From: Paracoccaceae bacterium
GTDB taxonomy: Bacteria; Pseudomonadota; Alphaproteobacteria; Rhodobacterales; Rhodobacteraceae
Assembly: GCA_007134405.1 (NCBI GenBank)
Contig: SLKW01000127.1
Coordinates: forward strand, 1 to 19,282
Reading direction: 5' to 3'
Length of the DNA: 19,282 nucleotides
The translations under genes were made by a program, and so were the position numbers. The notes below the pieces were generated by a model. It was not told where the DNA came from and did no database searches. It was given only the letters and a program-made list of their open reading frames with translations. Shown one piece after another: positions 6,047-14,425 of the stretch. The first letter of the stretch is position 1. Each line of letters starts with the position of its first letter.

Positions 6047-8397
6047 CAGAAGCGGGACGAGACGGTCAGATCGAAGCGCTGGATGCGGTCACGATCCTCG
6101 CGCTTGAGGGGCGTGGAGAAGTTGAACCGCAGTGGCCCGAGGGGCGTGGTCCAGAAGACCGAGACACCGGCAACCGCCCGGATGGACCGGCTGTCGTCGA
6201 TCGTGGCGCCGGACACCTGGTCCACCCCCCAGACGGTGCCGACATCCATAAAGACCCCACCCGCGACATTGTATTCCTGCGGCAGGCCCAGCGGAAACTC
6301 CGCCTCCAGCCGGGCAACCGCGAAGTAGTTGCCGCCAAGCCCGTCGCCGGTTTCGGTGTCGCGCGGGCCGATGCCGAAGGGGCGGAAGCCGCGCATCTGG
6401 TCGGGTCCCAGTTCGAACCGCTCGGTAATCCGGCTGGCCCCGGAGCGATGCCAGATACCGCCGGCCTCGGCCTCGGCGCGCAGGGTGACATCGCCGCCCA
6501 TGATGCGCTGTTCATAGCCGAGAAGGGCGGTCGAACGGGCCCAGCGGCGGTCGCCGCCAAGGCCGGCGAAATCCTGGTTGAAGCGGAACACGAAGCCGCG
6601 GTCGGGATCTGGCCCGGTCAGGCGCGTATCATAGGTATAGGTCAGCCCGACGGAGGAGGTGACCGCGCGGCCGATATCCTCGTCCTGCCGGATCCGCGGC
6701 GAGGCCTGCTCGGCGACATTGAAAACCTCGTCCTGCGCGATCGTGTAGCGGACGCCAACCCGACCGTATTCCGAGACCGGGAAGGTGAGCGAGGGCGAGA
6801 ATTGCAGGCGTCGTGTGTCGAAGCGGGCGAACCGGCCGGAGGTCGTCGAACTGAGTCCCGCGCGGAGGCCGAATGCCAGGTCGCGGCCCAGCAGCGCCGG
6901 CTCGGTGAAGCTGAAGTCGAAGGCACGCCCGCGCCGGACCGTGATCAGTTCAAGCGCGATCCGCTGCCCGCGGCCCAGGAAATTCGTTTCCGAGAACTGG
7001 ATGTTGGCGCCGACCCCTTCGCGGGCCCCGTAGCTGAGACCGAAGCCAAGCGAGCCGGTGGTGGTTTCCTCGACCTGGACATCGACGATGGCTTGATCCG
7101 GCGCGCTGCCGCCTTCGACATCGACATTGACGTCCGCGAAATACCCCAGTTCGCGGATGCGCGCGGCCGCTTCGCGGATCTCGCGCGGGTTGAGCGGGTC
7201 GCCCTCAGCCACGTCGAACTGGCGGCGGATCACGCGGTCCTGGGTGGTCGCGTTGCCCTGGATGTCGATCCGTTCGATGAAGACGCGCTCGCCCCGGACG
7301 ATGGCGAACTCGACATCGATCGTGCGGTCGCGCTCGTTGCGGGTGAGGCGGGGCTCGACCCGGAGGAAACGTTCGCCGGCGCGCTGCCCGATGCGTTCCA
7401 TCCGCTCGATGGTGTTGTCGAGAAGCACCGGCGAGAAGATGGCGCCGCGACGCAGGCGGAGTTCGGATTGAAACGGCGCCGGATCGATGCCGGGAATCTC
7501 GGAGACGACCGATGTCGCGCCGAGCCGGTACTGCTGCCCCTCGCGGATGGTGAAGGTCACGAAGGCCGCATCGCGCTCGCGGGTCAGTTCGGTGACCCCG
7601 GCGGTCACCTGGGCATCGACAAAGCCGCGCGACAGGTAGAAGTCCTGCAGCAGTTGCCGGTCGGCGTTGATGCGCGCCTCGTTGAAGTTGTCGGCCTGGA
7701 ACAGAAAGCTCAGGACGCCCGCCTGGCTGGTCTGCAGCGCGTTGCGCAGCCGCCGGTCCGAAAACGAGCGGTTGCCGACGAAGGTGATCCGCTCGACCTC
7801 GACCATCGCGCCTTCGACGATCTCGAAGGCCAGATCGACACGGCCGTCCGGCCGCTCGATCAGCCGCGGATTGACGCGCGCGGCCAGCCGGCCCTGCGCG
7901 GCGTAAGCCTCGGCGATGGCGGTGGCGTCAGCCTCGGCCTGCGAGGGCGAGAAGACACGCCCGGGGCGCGAGACAACCAGTTCGCGCAGCAGATCATCGT
8001 CGACGCGCCGGTTGCCTTCGAAGTTCACGATGTTGAGGATCGGGTATTCCTCGACCCGGATAACGAGCCGGTTTCCGGCGGGCACGAACTCCACGGACCG
8101 GAAGAAACCCGTCGCCGCGACGCGCTGATAGGCGGCGTTCAGTTCAGAGGCGGAGAGCGTCTGGTTGCGCGGGATCCGCGCAAAGTTCGCAACGCTTTCG
8201 GCGTCGATCTGGCGATTGCCTTCGACCGCGATGGTGGCGAAGTTGAAGCTTTGCGCATGCGCCGCCTGCCCCGCCAGCAAGGCGATTGCAAGAAGCGCTG
8301 GCAGAAGGGCCGCGAAGGCCTGTCTTGGACGCGTTGCCCGGACAAACACCCGCGCCATTCTGGTCAGACCGATCCCGCCCATTCCGATGCCCCGCAT
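6046..8397 (-). CDS. bamA: outer membrane protein assembly factor BamA
   Basis: The chosen ATG at 8397 gives 783 aa. A signal peptide with a long basic n-region runs to about residue 48 (hydrophobic core ALLPALLAIALLAG, cleavage after AHA). Mature protein begins QSFNFATIAVEGNRQIDAESV, the start of POTRA 1; five POTRA domains follow to about residue 440 (for example VEGNRQI, FEGNRRVD, FVGNRSF, IQGNATTQDRVIRR). The Omp85 barrel then follows, with family motifs VEETTTGSLGFGLSYG and GGEXR-like AEAEAGGIW/DQMRGFRPFGIGPRD (the VRGF/Y loop). The last strand ends in FDLTVSSRF, with the terminal Phe of the beta-signal. BamA inserts outer-membrane proteins. The frame is open to a TTG at 8445; internal Met at 8358 is another possible start, giving a more usual signal peptide. 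Confidence 0.94.
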   Translation of the reverse strand: MRGIGMGGIGLTRMARVFVRATRPRQAFAALLPALLAIALLAGQAAHAQSFNFATIAVEGNRQIDAESVANFARIPRNQTLSASELNAAYQRVAATGFFRSVEFVPAGNRLVIRVEEYPILNIVNFEGNRRVDDDLLRELVVSRPGRVFSPSQAEADATAIAEAYAAQGRLAARVNPRLIERPDGRVDLAFEIVEGAMVEVERITFVGNRSFSDRRLRNALQTSQAGVLSFLFQADNFNEARINADRQLLQDFYLSRGFVDAQVTAGVTELTRERDAAFVTFTIREGQQYRLGATSVVSEIPGIDPAPFQSELRLRRGAIFSPVLLDNTIERMERIGQRAGERFLRVEPRLTRNERDRTIDVEFAIVRGERVFIERIDIQGNATTQDRVIRRQFDVAEGDPLNPREIREAAARIRELGYFADVNVDVEGGSAPDQAIVDVQVEETTTGSLGFGLSYGAREGVGANIQFSETNFLGRGQRIALELITVRRGRAFDFSFTEPALLGRDLAFGLRAGLSSTTSGRFARFDTRRLQFSPSLTFPVSEYGRVGVRYTIAQDEVFNVAEQASPRIRQDEDIGRAVTSSVGLTYTYDTRLTGPDPDRGFVFRFNQDFAGLGGDRRWARSTALLGYEQRIMGGDVTLRAEAEAGGIWHRSGASRITERFELGPDQMRGFRPFGIGPRDTETGDGLGGNYFAVARLEAEFPLGLPQEYNVAGGVFMDVGTVWGVDQVSGATIDDSRSIRAVAGVSVFWTTPLGPLRFNFSTPLKREDRDRIQRFDLTVSSRF

Positions 8398-8496
8398 AAC
8401 CTCGTTCTTTTCCTCGTGACTAGCGGCAAGAGGGCGCAATGTCAAAGCGCAGAACGCTCAGGATCAAGGTCTGTGGCGCGGGCGAAACGGCGCGCG

Positions 8497-8664
8497 TCAG
8501 CCGCGCAGGTCAGGTGCGCCCGGCAGGCCGTCGAGTGTTAGCCCCGCCACCCAGGCGGCAAGGATCAGCCCCGCGATGACGGCAAGGAAGAACCAGACCC
8601 AGTCCCCGCCCAATTGATAGACAGTGCGCAATCCGGTTTCAGGTCCACCGATCGGTGTCATCAT
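8497..8664 (-). CDS. small single-span membrane protein (55 aa), unknown
   Basis: A 55-codon frame begins ATGATG (8664 or 8661) and ends at TGA 8497-8499. A GGAG sits 6 nt before the first ATG, a better ribosome-binding site than many genes here. The N-terminal ~20 residues are polar (MMTPIGGPETGLRTVYQLGG). A clear transmembrane segment runs from about residue 22 to 44 (WVWFFLAVIAGLILAAWVAGL), and a short tail (TLDGLPGAPDLRG) ends the protein. I recognise no family. It lies between rseP and bamA in the same direction, behind a terminator-like hairpin, so it may open the bamA transcript. An envelope role is inference from the neighbours only. The frame could be chance, but codon usage is GC-rich at third positions as in the flanking genes. 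Confidence 0.65.
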   Translation of the reverse strand: MMTPIGGPETGLRTVYQLGGDWVWFFLAVIAGLILAAWVAGLTLDGLPGAPDLRG

Positions 8665-8734
8665 TGCCTTCTCCACTTTCTGGCAGGACGTGACTGCCAG
8701 CGGGAGAGGACGCGGATAAGGCGCCGAGGCGGCG

Positions 8735-8754
8735 AAAAAATGTCAAGGTTGACA
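8735..8754 (-). terminator. weak intrinsic terminator after rseP
   Basis: Read on the minus strand, TGTCA-ACCT-TGACA (8754-8741) forms a 5-bp stem with a 4-nt loop and is followed at once by TTTTTT (8740-8735). It lies 17 nt past the rseP stop. The stem is short, so read-through is likely. The same DNA offers a TTGACA that could be a -35 box for the 55-aa gene, but the best -10 match is 19-20 bp away. Confidence 0.4.
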
Positions 8755-8770
8755 GGAAGTTAACGAGAAC

Positions 8771-10105
8771 TCAGCAAAGTATGTCGTTCAACACCGCGAA
8801 TGTCATCAACGACAGGATGATCACCAGCCCGACGGTCATCAGCGCATTCACCACCCGGTCGCTGGGCGGCCGTCCGGCCACCGCTTCGTAGGCGTGAAAG
8901 ACCAGATGCCCGCCATCGAGGATCGGGATGGGAAAGAGGTTCAGCAAGCCCACCGCCGTCGACAGGACGGCGATGAACCAGACGAAGTTCCAGATCCCGT
9001 CGGAGGCCATCGCCCCCGAGACGCGCGCAATGCCGATGGGCCCGGACAGGTTGCAGGTGCTGATGGCGCCGACGACCATGTGATAGAGCCCGTCGAAGCT
9101 GCGCGCGACCACCGCCCAGGTCTGCCCGGCTGCCATCGGCAGCACCTCGGTCAGGCCCGGCCGGCGCACCGGGTGCTCGAAGAAGGCACCGCTTTCCAGC
9201 CCGATGAGCCAGCGCGTCTCGAACCCGCCTTCGGGGCGCGGCAGGTCGGTGCGGCGGGGGGTCAGCGACAGGTCGATCTCGTCGCCGTCCCGCCAGATGC
9301 GCAGCGCGACGGCATCGCCCTCGGCGGCGCTGACAATCGGGGGAAGCTCGCTGAAGGCATGAATCGGCGTGTCCTCGACCGCGACGATGACGTCGCCGGT
9401 CTGCATACCGGCATCGCGCGCCGCCGAGTTGAGCGAGATGCCAGCCGCGCGCGGAGGAACCGGAAACGGCCCCGAGACCTCCATTTCGGTCCCGTCGCGC
9501 TCAATCGTGTAGGCAACGACCGGCGCGGGATCGATTTCGGCGGCGATGCTAAAGAAGTCGTCCAGCGTGTCGACTGGCGCGCCCTCGACCGCGCGGATCA
9601 GGTCGCCTTCGCGCAGTTCCTGGACCGGCGCGGGCAGCGGATGCACGTCGCCGACCATCGGCGTGGGCTCGGGGATGCCGCGCATGGCCAGAAAAAGCGC
9701 GAAGACCAGGATCGAGAAGGCGAAGTTGAAGAGCGGCCCCGCCGCCACTGTCGCCGACCGCGCCCAGAGCGGCGCGCCCTGCATCGTGTGCCGGCGTTGG
9801 TCGCGGTCCATATGCGACACCGCCTCCGAATCGGGGGCCGAGGCCGCGTTGCTGTCGCCCAGGAATTTCACGTAGCCGCCGAACGGCAGGGCCGCGACCT
9901 GCCAGCGGGTGCCGCGCTTGTCGACGCGGCTGAACAGGACCGGCCCGAAGCCGATCGAAAACACCTCGGCGTGGATGCCCGACCAGCGGCCGACGATGTA
10001 GTGGCCGTATTCGTGCACGGCCACGATCACCGACAGCGCGATCACGAAGGCGGCGAGCGTAAAGAACAGATTGCCGAAGCTGGGCAGCAGTCCGAACAGG
10101 TCCAT
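8771..10105 (-). CDS. rseP: RIP metalloprotease RseP (site-2 protease)
   Basis: The 444-aa polytopic protein has the zinc-binding HEYGH motif at residues 31-35 in the first membrane segment and the third zinc ligand in NLFPIPILDGGH (Asp397). Between them are two PDZ-like regions (LREGDLIRAVEGAPVDTLDDF around 168-190 and MQTGDVIVAVEDTPIHAFSEL around 235-255). Other hydrophobic segments lie near residues 120-145 and 415-440. The family cleaves anti-sigma factors and remnant signal peptides inside the inner membrane. Its ATG at 10105 follows the dxr stop by 10 nt, and AGGAG of the ribosome-binding site overlaps that stop. The dxr-rseP-bamA order is conserved across proteobacteria. Confidence 0.95.
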   Translation of the reverse strand: MDLFGLLPSFGNLFFTLAAFVIALSVIVAVHEYGHYIVGRWSGIHAEVFSIGFGPVLFSRVDKRGTRWQVAALPFGGYVKFLGDSNAASAPDSEAVSHMDRDQRRHTMQGAPLWARSATVAAGPLFNFAFSILVFALFLAMRGIPEPTPMVGDVHPLPAPVQELREGDLIRAVEGAPVDTLDDFFSIAAEIDPAPVVAYTIERDGTEMEVSGPFPVPPRAAGISLNSAARDAGMQTGDVIVAVEDTPIHAFSELPPIVSAAEGDAVALRIWRDGDEIDLSLTPRRTDLPRPEGGFETRWLIGLESGAFFEHPVRRPGLTEVLPMAAGQTWAVVARSFDGLYHMVVGAISTCNLSGPIGIARVSGAMASDGIWNFVWFIAVLSTAVGLLNLFPIPILDGGHLVFHAYEAVAGRPPSDRVVNALMTVGLVIILSLMTFAVLNDILC

Positions 10106-10115
10106 GAAGAACTCC

Positions 10116-11291
10116 TCAGGCGGCCCGACCGCGGGCGCGGATCACCTCGACGGCGCGACGGCGCGCCGTCGCGTCGATATCGAGCACGTCCTGCAACGAT
10201 TCCGCGGCATTGCCAAGACCGGTAACCGCATCGTGCCGTGCAAGGGTATCCTCGACCACGCCCGCCATGTCCAGAAAGCCGATCTCGCCGTCGATGAAAT
10301 GATCGAGAGCGACCTCCTTCGCGGCGTTGAAAACCGCGCCCGCCGCGCCGCCCGCGCGCATCACCTCCTGCGCGAGGCGCAAGGCGGGATAGCGGCGCAA
10401 ATCGGGCGCGGCGAAATCCAATCGCCCGGCCGTGGCCAGGTCCAGCCTTGCAACTGGCAGTTCCGCTCGCTTCGGCCAGTTGAGCGCGTAGCCGATCGGA
10501 TGGCGCATGTCGGGGCTGCCCAGATGCGCCATAATCGCCCCATCGCGGAACGCGACCAGCGCATGGACCAGCGACTGGGGGTGGATGAGGACGCGGATCT
10601 GCTCGGGCGAGAGGGAAAAGAACTCGCGCGCCTCGATCACTTCCATTGCCTTGTTGAACATCGAAGCCGAGTCGATCGTGATGCGCTGGCCCATCGCCCA
10701 GTTCGGGTGGGACGCTGCATCGGCGACCGTCGCATGGGCAAGCTTTTCAAGCGGCCAGTCGCGCAGCCCCCCGCCCGAGGCCGTCAGCGTTACGGTCTCG
10801 ACCGCCGCGATATCCTCGCCAACCAGTGCCTGGAAGACGGCCGAATGCTCGCTGTCGACCGGCAGCACCGTCGCTCCATGCGCGCGGGCTTCGCTCATCA
10901 GCAGTTTCCCGGCGGTTACCAGACTTTCCTTGTTGGCGAGCGCGACCGTCCGCCCCTGTGACAGGGCCGCAAAACCCGGGGCGAGCCCCGCCGCGCCGAC
11001 GATTGCCGACATGACCCAATCGGCCTGCCGGTAGCCGGCCTCCACGACAGCAGCGGGTCCGGCGGCAACCTCGATGCCGCTGCCCGCAAGCGCTGCCTTC
11101 AGCGGACCGTAGCATTCCTCATGCGCGGTGACGGCCAGTTCGGCCCGGTGCGCCTGCGCGAGTTCGGCCAGCCGCGCCACTTGCCGCCCTCCGGTCAGCG
11201 CCACGACCTTGACGTCGTCGCGCCGCGCCAGAAGGTCGAGCGTGCTTTCACCGACCGAGCCCGTGGCCCCGAAAACCGTGATCCGTCGCAT
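10116..11291 (-). CDS. dxr: 1-deoxy-D-xylulose-5-phosphate reductoisomerase
   Basis: The ATG at 11291 is chosen because the protein then begins MRRITVFGATGSVGESTLDL, the NADPH-binding start of the family; 8 extra upstream codons have no support. The 391-aa protein has the GATGSVG nucleotide loop (8-14), LANKESLVTAG, the substrate-binding PVDSEHSAVFQ and GGGLRDWP, and MGQRITIDSASMFNKAMEVIEA. Dxr converts DXP to MEP, the committed step of the non-mevalonate isoprenoid route, in the cytoplasm. The start lies 1 nt after the cdsA stop. With uppS in the same cluster, it supplies and uses isoprenoid precursors for the lipid carrier of cell-wall synthesis. Confidence 0.96.
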   Translation of the reverse strand: MRRITVFGATGSVGESTLDLLARRDDVKVVALTGGRQVARLAELAQAHRAELAVTAHEECYGPLKAALAGSGIEVAAGPAAVVEAGYRQADWVMSAIVGAAGLAPGFAALSQGRTVALANKESLVTAGKLLMSEARAHGATVLPVDSEHSAVFQALVGEDIAAVETVTLTASGGGLRDWPLEKLAHATVADAASHPNWAMGQRITIDSASMFNKAMEVIEAREFFSLSPEQIRVLIHPQSLVHALVAFRDGAIMAHLGSPDMRHPIGYALNWPKRAELPVARLDLATAGRLDFAAPDLRRYPALRLAQEVMRAGGAAGAVFNAAKEVALDHFIDGEIGFLDMAGVVEDTLARHDAVTGLGNAAESLQDVLDIDATARRRAVEVIRARGRAA

Positions 11292-11292
11292 T

Positions 11293-12108
11293 TCAGCCTG
11301 CCGTTCCCGGGGCAACTCCGGCCACGGCGCGCAATAGCCCCAGGTTCGCCATCAGAAGCGCGACCAGCGCCACCGCGATCATCGCGTCGAACCGGTCGAG
11401 AACACCACCGTGCCCGGGGATCAGGTTCGACGAATCCTTGACACCCACGCGCCGCTTGATGGCGCTTTCGGCGATGTCGCCCATCTGGCCCGCAAGCGCC
11501 AGCAGGATCGACAGCACCACCAGCCCTGCACCCGCGCCGAGGATCGGCATGAAGGCCGTCCCGATCAGCGCCCCCATCACCCAGCCCGCGACCGTGCCCG
11601 ACCAGGTCTTCTTCGGGCTGACCTTCGGCCAGAATTTCGGCCCACCGACGATCCGGCCGGCGAAATAGCCCGCCACGTCCGACCCGATCACGATGAGGAT
11701 CAGCCACAGCACCCATTCGAGGCCATAATCCCACCTAAGCGCGATCAGCCCGTGCCCGGCCAGAAGGATGAGCGCCAGATAGGCGCCGAAGATGCGCCCG
11801 TCGCGGGGAACCCGTGTGGCGATCAGCGCCGCGGCGGCCAGAAGCCCCAGAACCGAAACCCAGCCCCCCCAGGTGTAGCTGAAGACCGCGACCACGATTG
11901 CCGCTGCGACGCCATGCGCCTCGGCCCGTGCCGGAGGGGCATCGGGGGCCATCATCCGGTAAAGCTCCCACCCCATGAGGCCCGAGAGGACGATGGCCAG
12001 CGCGGCGAACGCGTGCCCGCCCAGCCACAGGGCCGCCAGCCCCACCGCCACCATCACCAGAGCCGAGAGTACGCGTGCGCGCAGATCCGCGAACCGCGTC
12101 TCGCTCAT
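11293..12108 (-). CDS. cdsA: phosphatidate cytidylyltransferase
   Basis: The start at 12108 (MSETRFADLRARVLSALVMV) is preferred because it overlaps the uppS stop by 4 nt and gives 271 aa; the frame continues upstream to 12192 as an Arg-rich, unlike extension. Six to eight hydrophobic segments are visible from residue 15 onward. The CDP-diglyceride synthase signature is near the C-terminus: SAIKRRVGVKDSSNLIPGHG followed by GVLDRFD. The enzyme makes CDP-diacylglycerol from phosphatidate and CTP in the inner membrane, feeding all phospholipid synthesis. It sits between uppS and dxr as in many proteobacteria. Confidence 0.95.
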   Translation of the reverse strand: MSETRFADLRARVLSALVMVAVGLAALWLGGHAFAALAIVLSGLMGWELYRMMAPDAPPARAEAHGVAAAIVVAVFSYTWGGWVSVLGLLAAAALIATRVPRDGRIFGAYLALILLAGHGLIALRWDYGLEWVLWLILIVIGSDVAGYFAGRIVGGPKFWPKVSPKKTWSGTVAGWVMGALIGTAFMPILGAGAGLVVLSILLALAGQMGDIAESAIKRRVGVKDSSNLIPGHGGVLDRFDAMIAVALVALLMANLGLLRAVAGVAPGTAG

Positions 12109-12830
12109 GCAGTCACCGCGCCGAAGCGCCGCTCGCGCAGCCCGTAGCCGTGCAGCACGCGCTCGAATTCGGTTCGGTCGAATTCGGGCCACAGCACCGG
12201 CGTGAACTCGTATTCGGAATACGCGGTTTGCCAGGGAAGGAAGTTCGACGAGCGCACCTCGCCCGAAGTGCGGATGACCAAATCCGGATCGGGCAGACCC
12301 TGCGTGTCCAGATGGTCGGAAACGAGCGACTCGCTGACCTCGTCGGGACGCAGCCGGCCCTCAGCGACCGCCGCGCAGATCGCTCGGGTCGCGCGCACGA
12401 TCTCGTCGCGGCCGCCGTAATTGATCGCGACCGTCATGTGGAGGCGGGTGTTATCCGCGGTCAGATCCTCGATCCAGGCGAAGAGGTTCTGCAGCACCGG
12501 GCTCAGCCCCGAGCGGTCGCCGATGAAGCGCATGCGGACGCCCTGTTTCTGCAATTCGCGCGCTTCGCGGCGGATAGAGCGCGCGAACATCGCCATGAGC
12601 CCCGTCACCTCGCGCCGGGATCGGCGCCAGTTTTCGGTCGAGAAGGCGTAGACCGTCAGGAATTGCACCCCCAGGTCCGGACAGGCGCGCACAACTTCCT
12701 TCAGGCGGTGTACGCCCTCGCGGTGACCCATCAGTCGCGGCAGGCCGCGGCCCTTCGCCCACCGGCCGTTGCCGTCCATGATGATCGCCACGTGCAACCC
12801 GCGTAGCGCCCTGTTGTCCGCCGTGTTCAC
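12105..12830 (-). CDS. uppS: undecaprenyl pyrophosphate synthase (isoprenyl transferase)
   Basis: A GTG at 12830 is chosen over the TTG at 12836: AGGGGG lies 7 nt before the GTG, but only 1-2 nt before the TTG. The 241-aa protein has HVAIIMDGNGRWAKGRGLPR (catalytic Asp19 in MDGNGRW), LTVYAFSTENW, the INYGGRDEI block and the C-terminal DLVIRTSGEVRSSNFLPWQ, all in cis-prenyltransferase order. It extends farnesyl-PP with isopentenyl-PP to C55-PP, the carrier for peptidoglycan and other envelope polymers. The C-terminal motif has RTSGEVRSSNF where many homologues read RTSGE-RLSNF; the conserved RTSGE is intact. It overlaps cdsA by 4 nt and starts 37 nt after the frr stop. Confidence 0.95.
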   Translation of the reverse strand: MNTADNRALRGLHVAIIMDGNGRWAKGRGLPRLMGHREGVHRLKEVVRACPDLGVQFLTVYAFSTENWRRSRREVTGLMAMFARSIRREARELQKQGVRMRFIGDRSGLSPVLQNLFAWIEDLTADNTRLHMTVAINYGGRDEIVRATRAICAAVAEGRLRPDEVSESLVSDHLDTQGLPDPDLVIRTSGEVRSSNFLPWQTAYSEYEFTPVLWPEFDRTEFERVLHGYGLRERRFGAVTA

Positions 12831-12867
12831 CGCCAATCCCCCTTACTAATCATCGACCGCGCCCGGG

Positions 12868-13431
12868 TCACACTTGCATGATCTCTTCTTGCTTCGTCTC
12901 CAGCGCCTCGTCGACGCGGGTGATGTACTTGTCGGTCAGTTCCTGGACCTCTTCGGACCAGAGCTTGTGCTCGTCCTCGCTCATCCCCGCCGCCTTGGCC
13001 TTCTTCAGCTGGTCCATCCCGTCCCGGCGCACGTTGCGGATCGCCACCCGCGCATGCTCGGCGTATTGCGCAGCGACCTTGGTCAGTTCGCGCCGGCGCT
13101 CCTCGTTCAATTCAGGGATCGGCAGCATGATGATCGTGCCATTCGTCTGCGGGTTGATCCCCAGCCCGGATTCGCGGATGGCCTTCTCGACCTTGCCGAC
13201 CATCGACTTGTCCCAGACGTTGATCGTGACCATGCGCGGCTCGGGCACGTTCACGGTGCCGACCTGGTTGACCGGCGTCATCTGGCCGTAGGCTTCCACG
13301 TGGATCGGCTCGACCATCGCCGCCGAGGCGCGCCCCGTGCGCAACGAGCCGAACTCCGTGCGCAGCGAGGCCAGCGCGCCCTCCATCCGCCGCTTGAGGT
13401 CCTTGGTGTCGATATCGATGTCGTCAGACAT
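12868..13431 (-). CDS. frr: ribosome recycling factor
   Basis: The ATG at 13431 is preceded by AGGAA at good spacing (AGGAATACCATG) and gives 187 aa, the usual length. Upstream codons to 13494 are not family-like. The protein has the RRF landmarks: [68 protein letters not shown], and [18 protein letters not shown] in the three-helix bundle. It splits post-termination ribosomes together with EF-G. It lies 113 bp downstream of pyrH and 37 bp before uppS, the common pyrH-frr-uppS order. The pyrH-frr gap holds a TATAGA on the minus strand, but without a convincing -35. Confidence 0.97.
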   Translation of the reverse strand: MSDDIDIDTKDLKRRMEGALASLRTEFGSLRTGRASAAMVEPIHVEAYGQMTPVNQVGTVNVPEPRMVTINVWDKSMVGKVEKAIRESGLGINPQTNGTIIMLPIPELNEERRRELTKVAAQYAEHARVAIRNVRRDGMDQLKKAKAAGMSEDEHKLWSEEVQELTDKYITRVDEALETKQEEIMQV

Positions 13432-13544
13432 GGTATTCCTGCATCTTCCCGTCGCGGCCGAGGCGCATTCGCCCCCGGCTTCGCGAAACTTCACACGAAA
13501 CTGATGAATCCTCTATACAACGCCGGGCGCGAAAACCACACCCA

Positions 13545-14270
13545 TCACTCGTTAACGCGGGTATACGTGCCCTCGCCGCGCAGGATCCCGCGAAAGCCGC
13601 CGGGCTCGTCCAGCGAGAACACGATGATCGGCAGATTGTTGTCGCGCGCAAGCGCAATCGCCGAGGCATCCATGACATTGAGGTGCTTCGCCAGCACCTC
13701 GTCGTAGGAGACGGTGTCGTAGCGCTGCGCATCGGCGTGCTGGCGGGGGTCCTTGTCATAGACCCCATCGACCTTCGTTCCCTTGAAGATCGCTTCGCAA
13801 GCCATTTCACTTGCACGCAAAGTCGCTGCGGTATCGGTCGTGAAATAGGGGTTGCCCGTCCCCGCGGCGAAGATGCAGACGCGCTTTTTCTCCAGATGCC
13901 GCACGGCGCGCCGGCGGATGTAGGGCTCGCAGACCTGGTCCATCGGAATGGCGCTGATGACGCGGGTGAACACGCCCATCGCTTCCAGCGCCGCCTGCAT
14001 GGCGAGCGCGTTCATCACCGTGGCCAGCATCCCCATGTAATCGGCCGTCGTCCGCTCCATCCCCTGCGCGCTGCCCTGAAGGCCCCGGAAGATGTTGCCA
14101 CCGCCGATCACCATGCAGATCTCCACGCCCAGATCGTGCACCGACTTCACCTCTTCGGCGATTCGGCGGACCGTCGGCGGATGCAGCCCGTATCCCTGGT
14201 CGCCCATCAGCGCCTCGCCCGAGATCTTCAGCATGACGCGGCGATAGGTGACGGGGGTTTCTTTTTTCAT
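13545..14270 (-). CDS. pyrH: UMP kinase
   Basis: The start at 14270 ([21 protein letters not shown]) gives 241 aa, the usual length; 14 extra upstream codons are possible but not family-like. It carries KISGEAL (15-21), GGGNIFRG (56-63), [35 protein letters not shown], and [14 protein letters not shown], all in amino-acid-kinase order for bacterial UMPK. It phosphorylates UMP to UDP, the precursor for UDP-GlcNAc used by LpxA and peptidoglycan synthesis, and UTP/CTP used by CdsA. It is the first gene of the minus-strand cluster and is divergent from miaA across 155 bp. The rpsB-tsf pair that often precedes pyrH is not adjacent here. Confidence 0.97.
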   Translation of the reverse strand: MKKETPVTYRRVMLKISGEALMGDQGYGLHPPTVRRIAEEVKSVHDLGVEICMVIGGGNIFRGLQGSAQGMERTTADYMGMLATVMNALAMQAALEAMGVFTRVISAIPMDQVCEPYIRRRAVRHLEKKRVCIFAAGTGNPYFTTDTAATLRASEMACEAIFKGTKVDGVYDKDPRQHADAQRYDTVSYDEVLAKHLNVMDASAIALARDNNLPIIVFSLDEPGGFRGILRGEGTYTRVNE

Positions 14271-14425
14271 CCGGGCCTTTCCTGCCCCGAGAAAGCCGCC
14301 ATGAGCGGACATCCCGGGTCACCGACGAGGGGGTGTTTCAATCGCGCGGAAAATGTCGGAAAAGGCCGCCGGGTTCAACGGTCAATCCGCGCCGCGGCCC
14401 GTTTCCGCCAAGCTGAACTCCGCCC

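Noticed and set aside
8398..8445. TTG start of BamA at 8445
   Set aside because: It would add 16 polar residues before an already long signal-peptide n-region; the ATG at 8397 is simpler.
6448..8541. 697-codon plus-strand open frame across bamA
   Set aside because: It mirrors the bamA codons on the other strand; no family similarity, and BamA is unmistakable.
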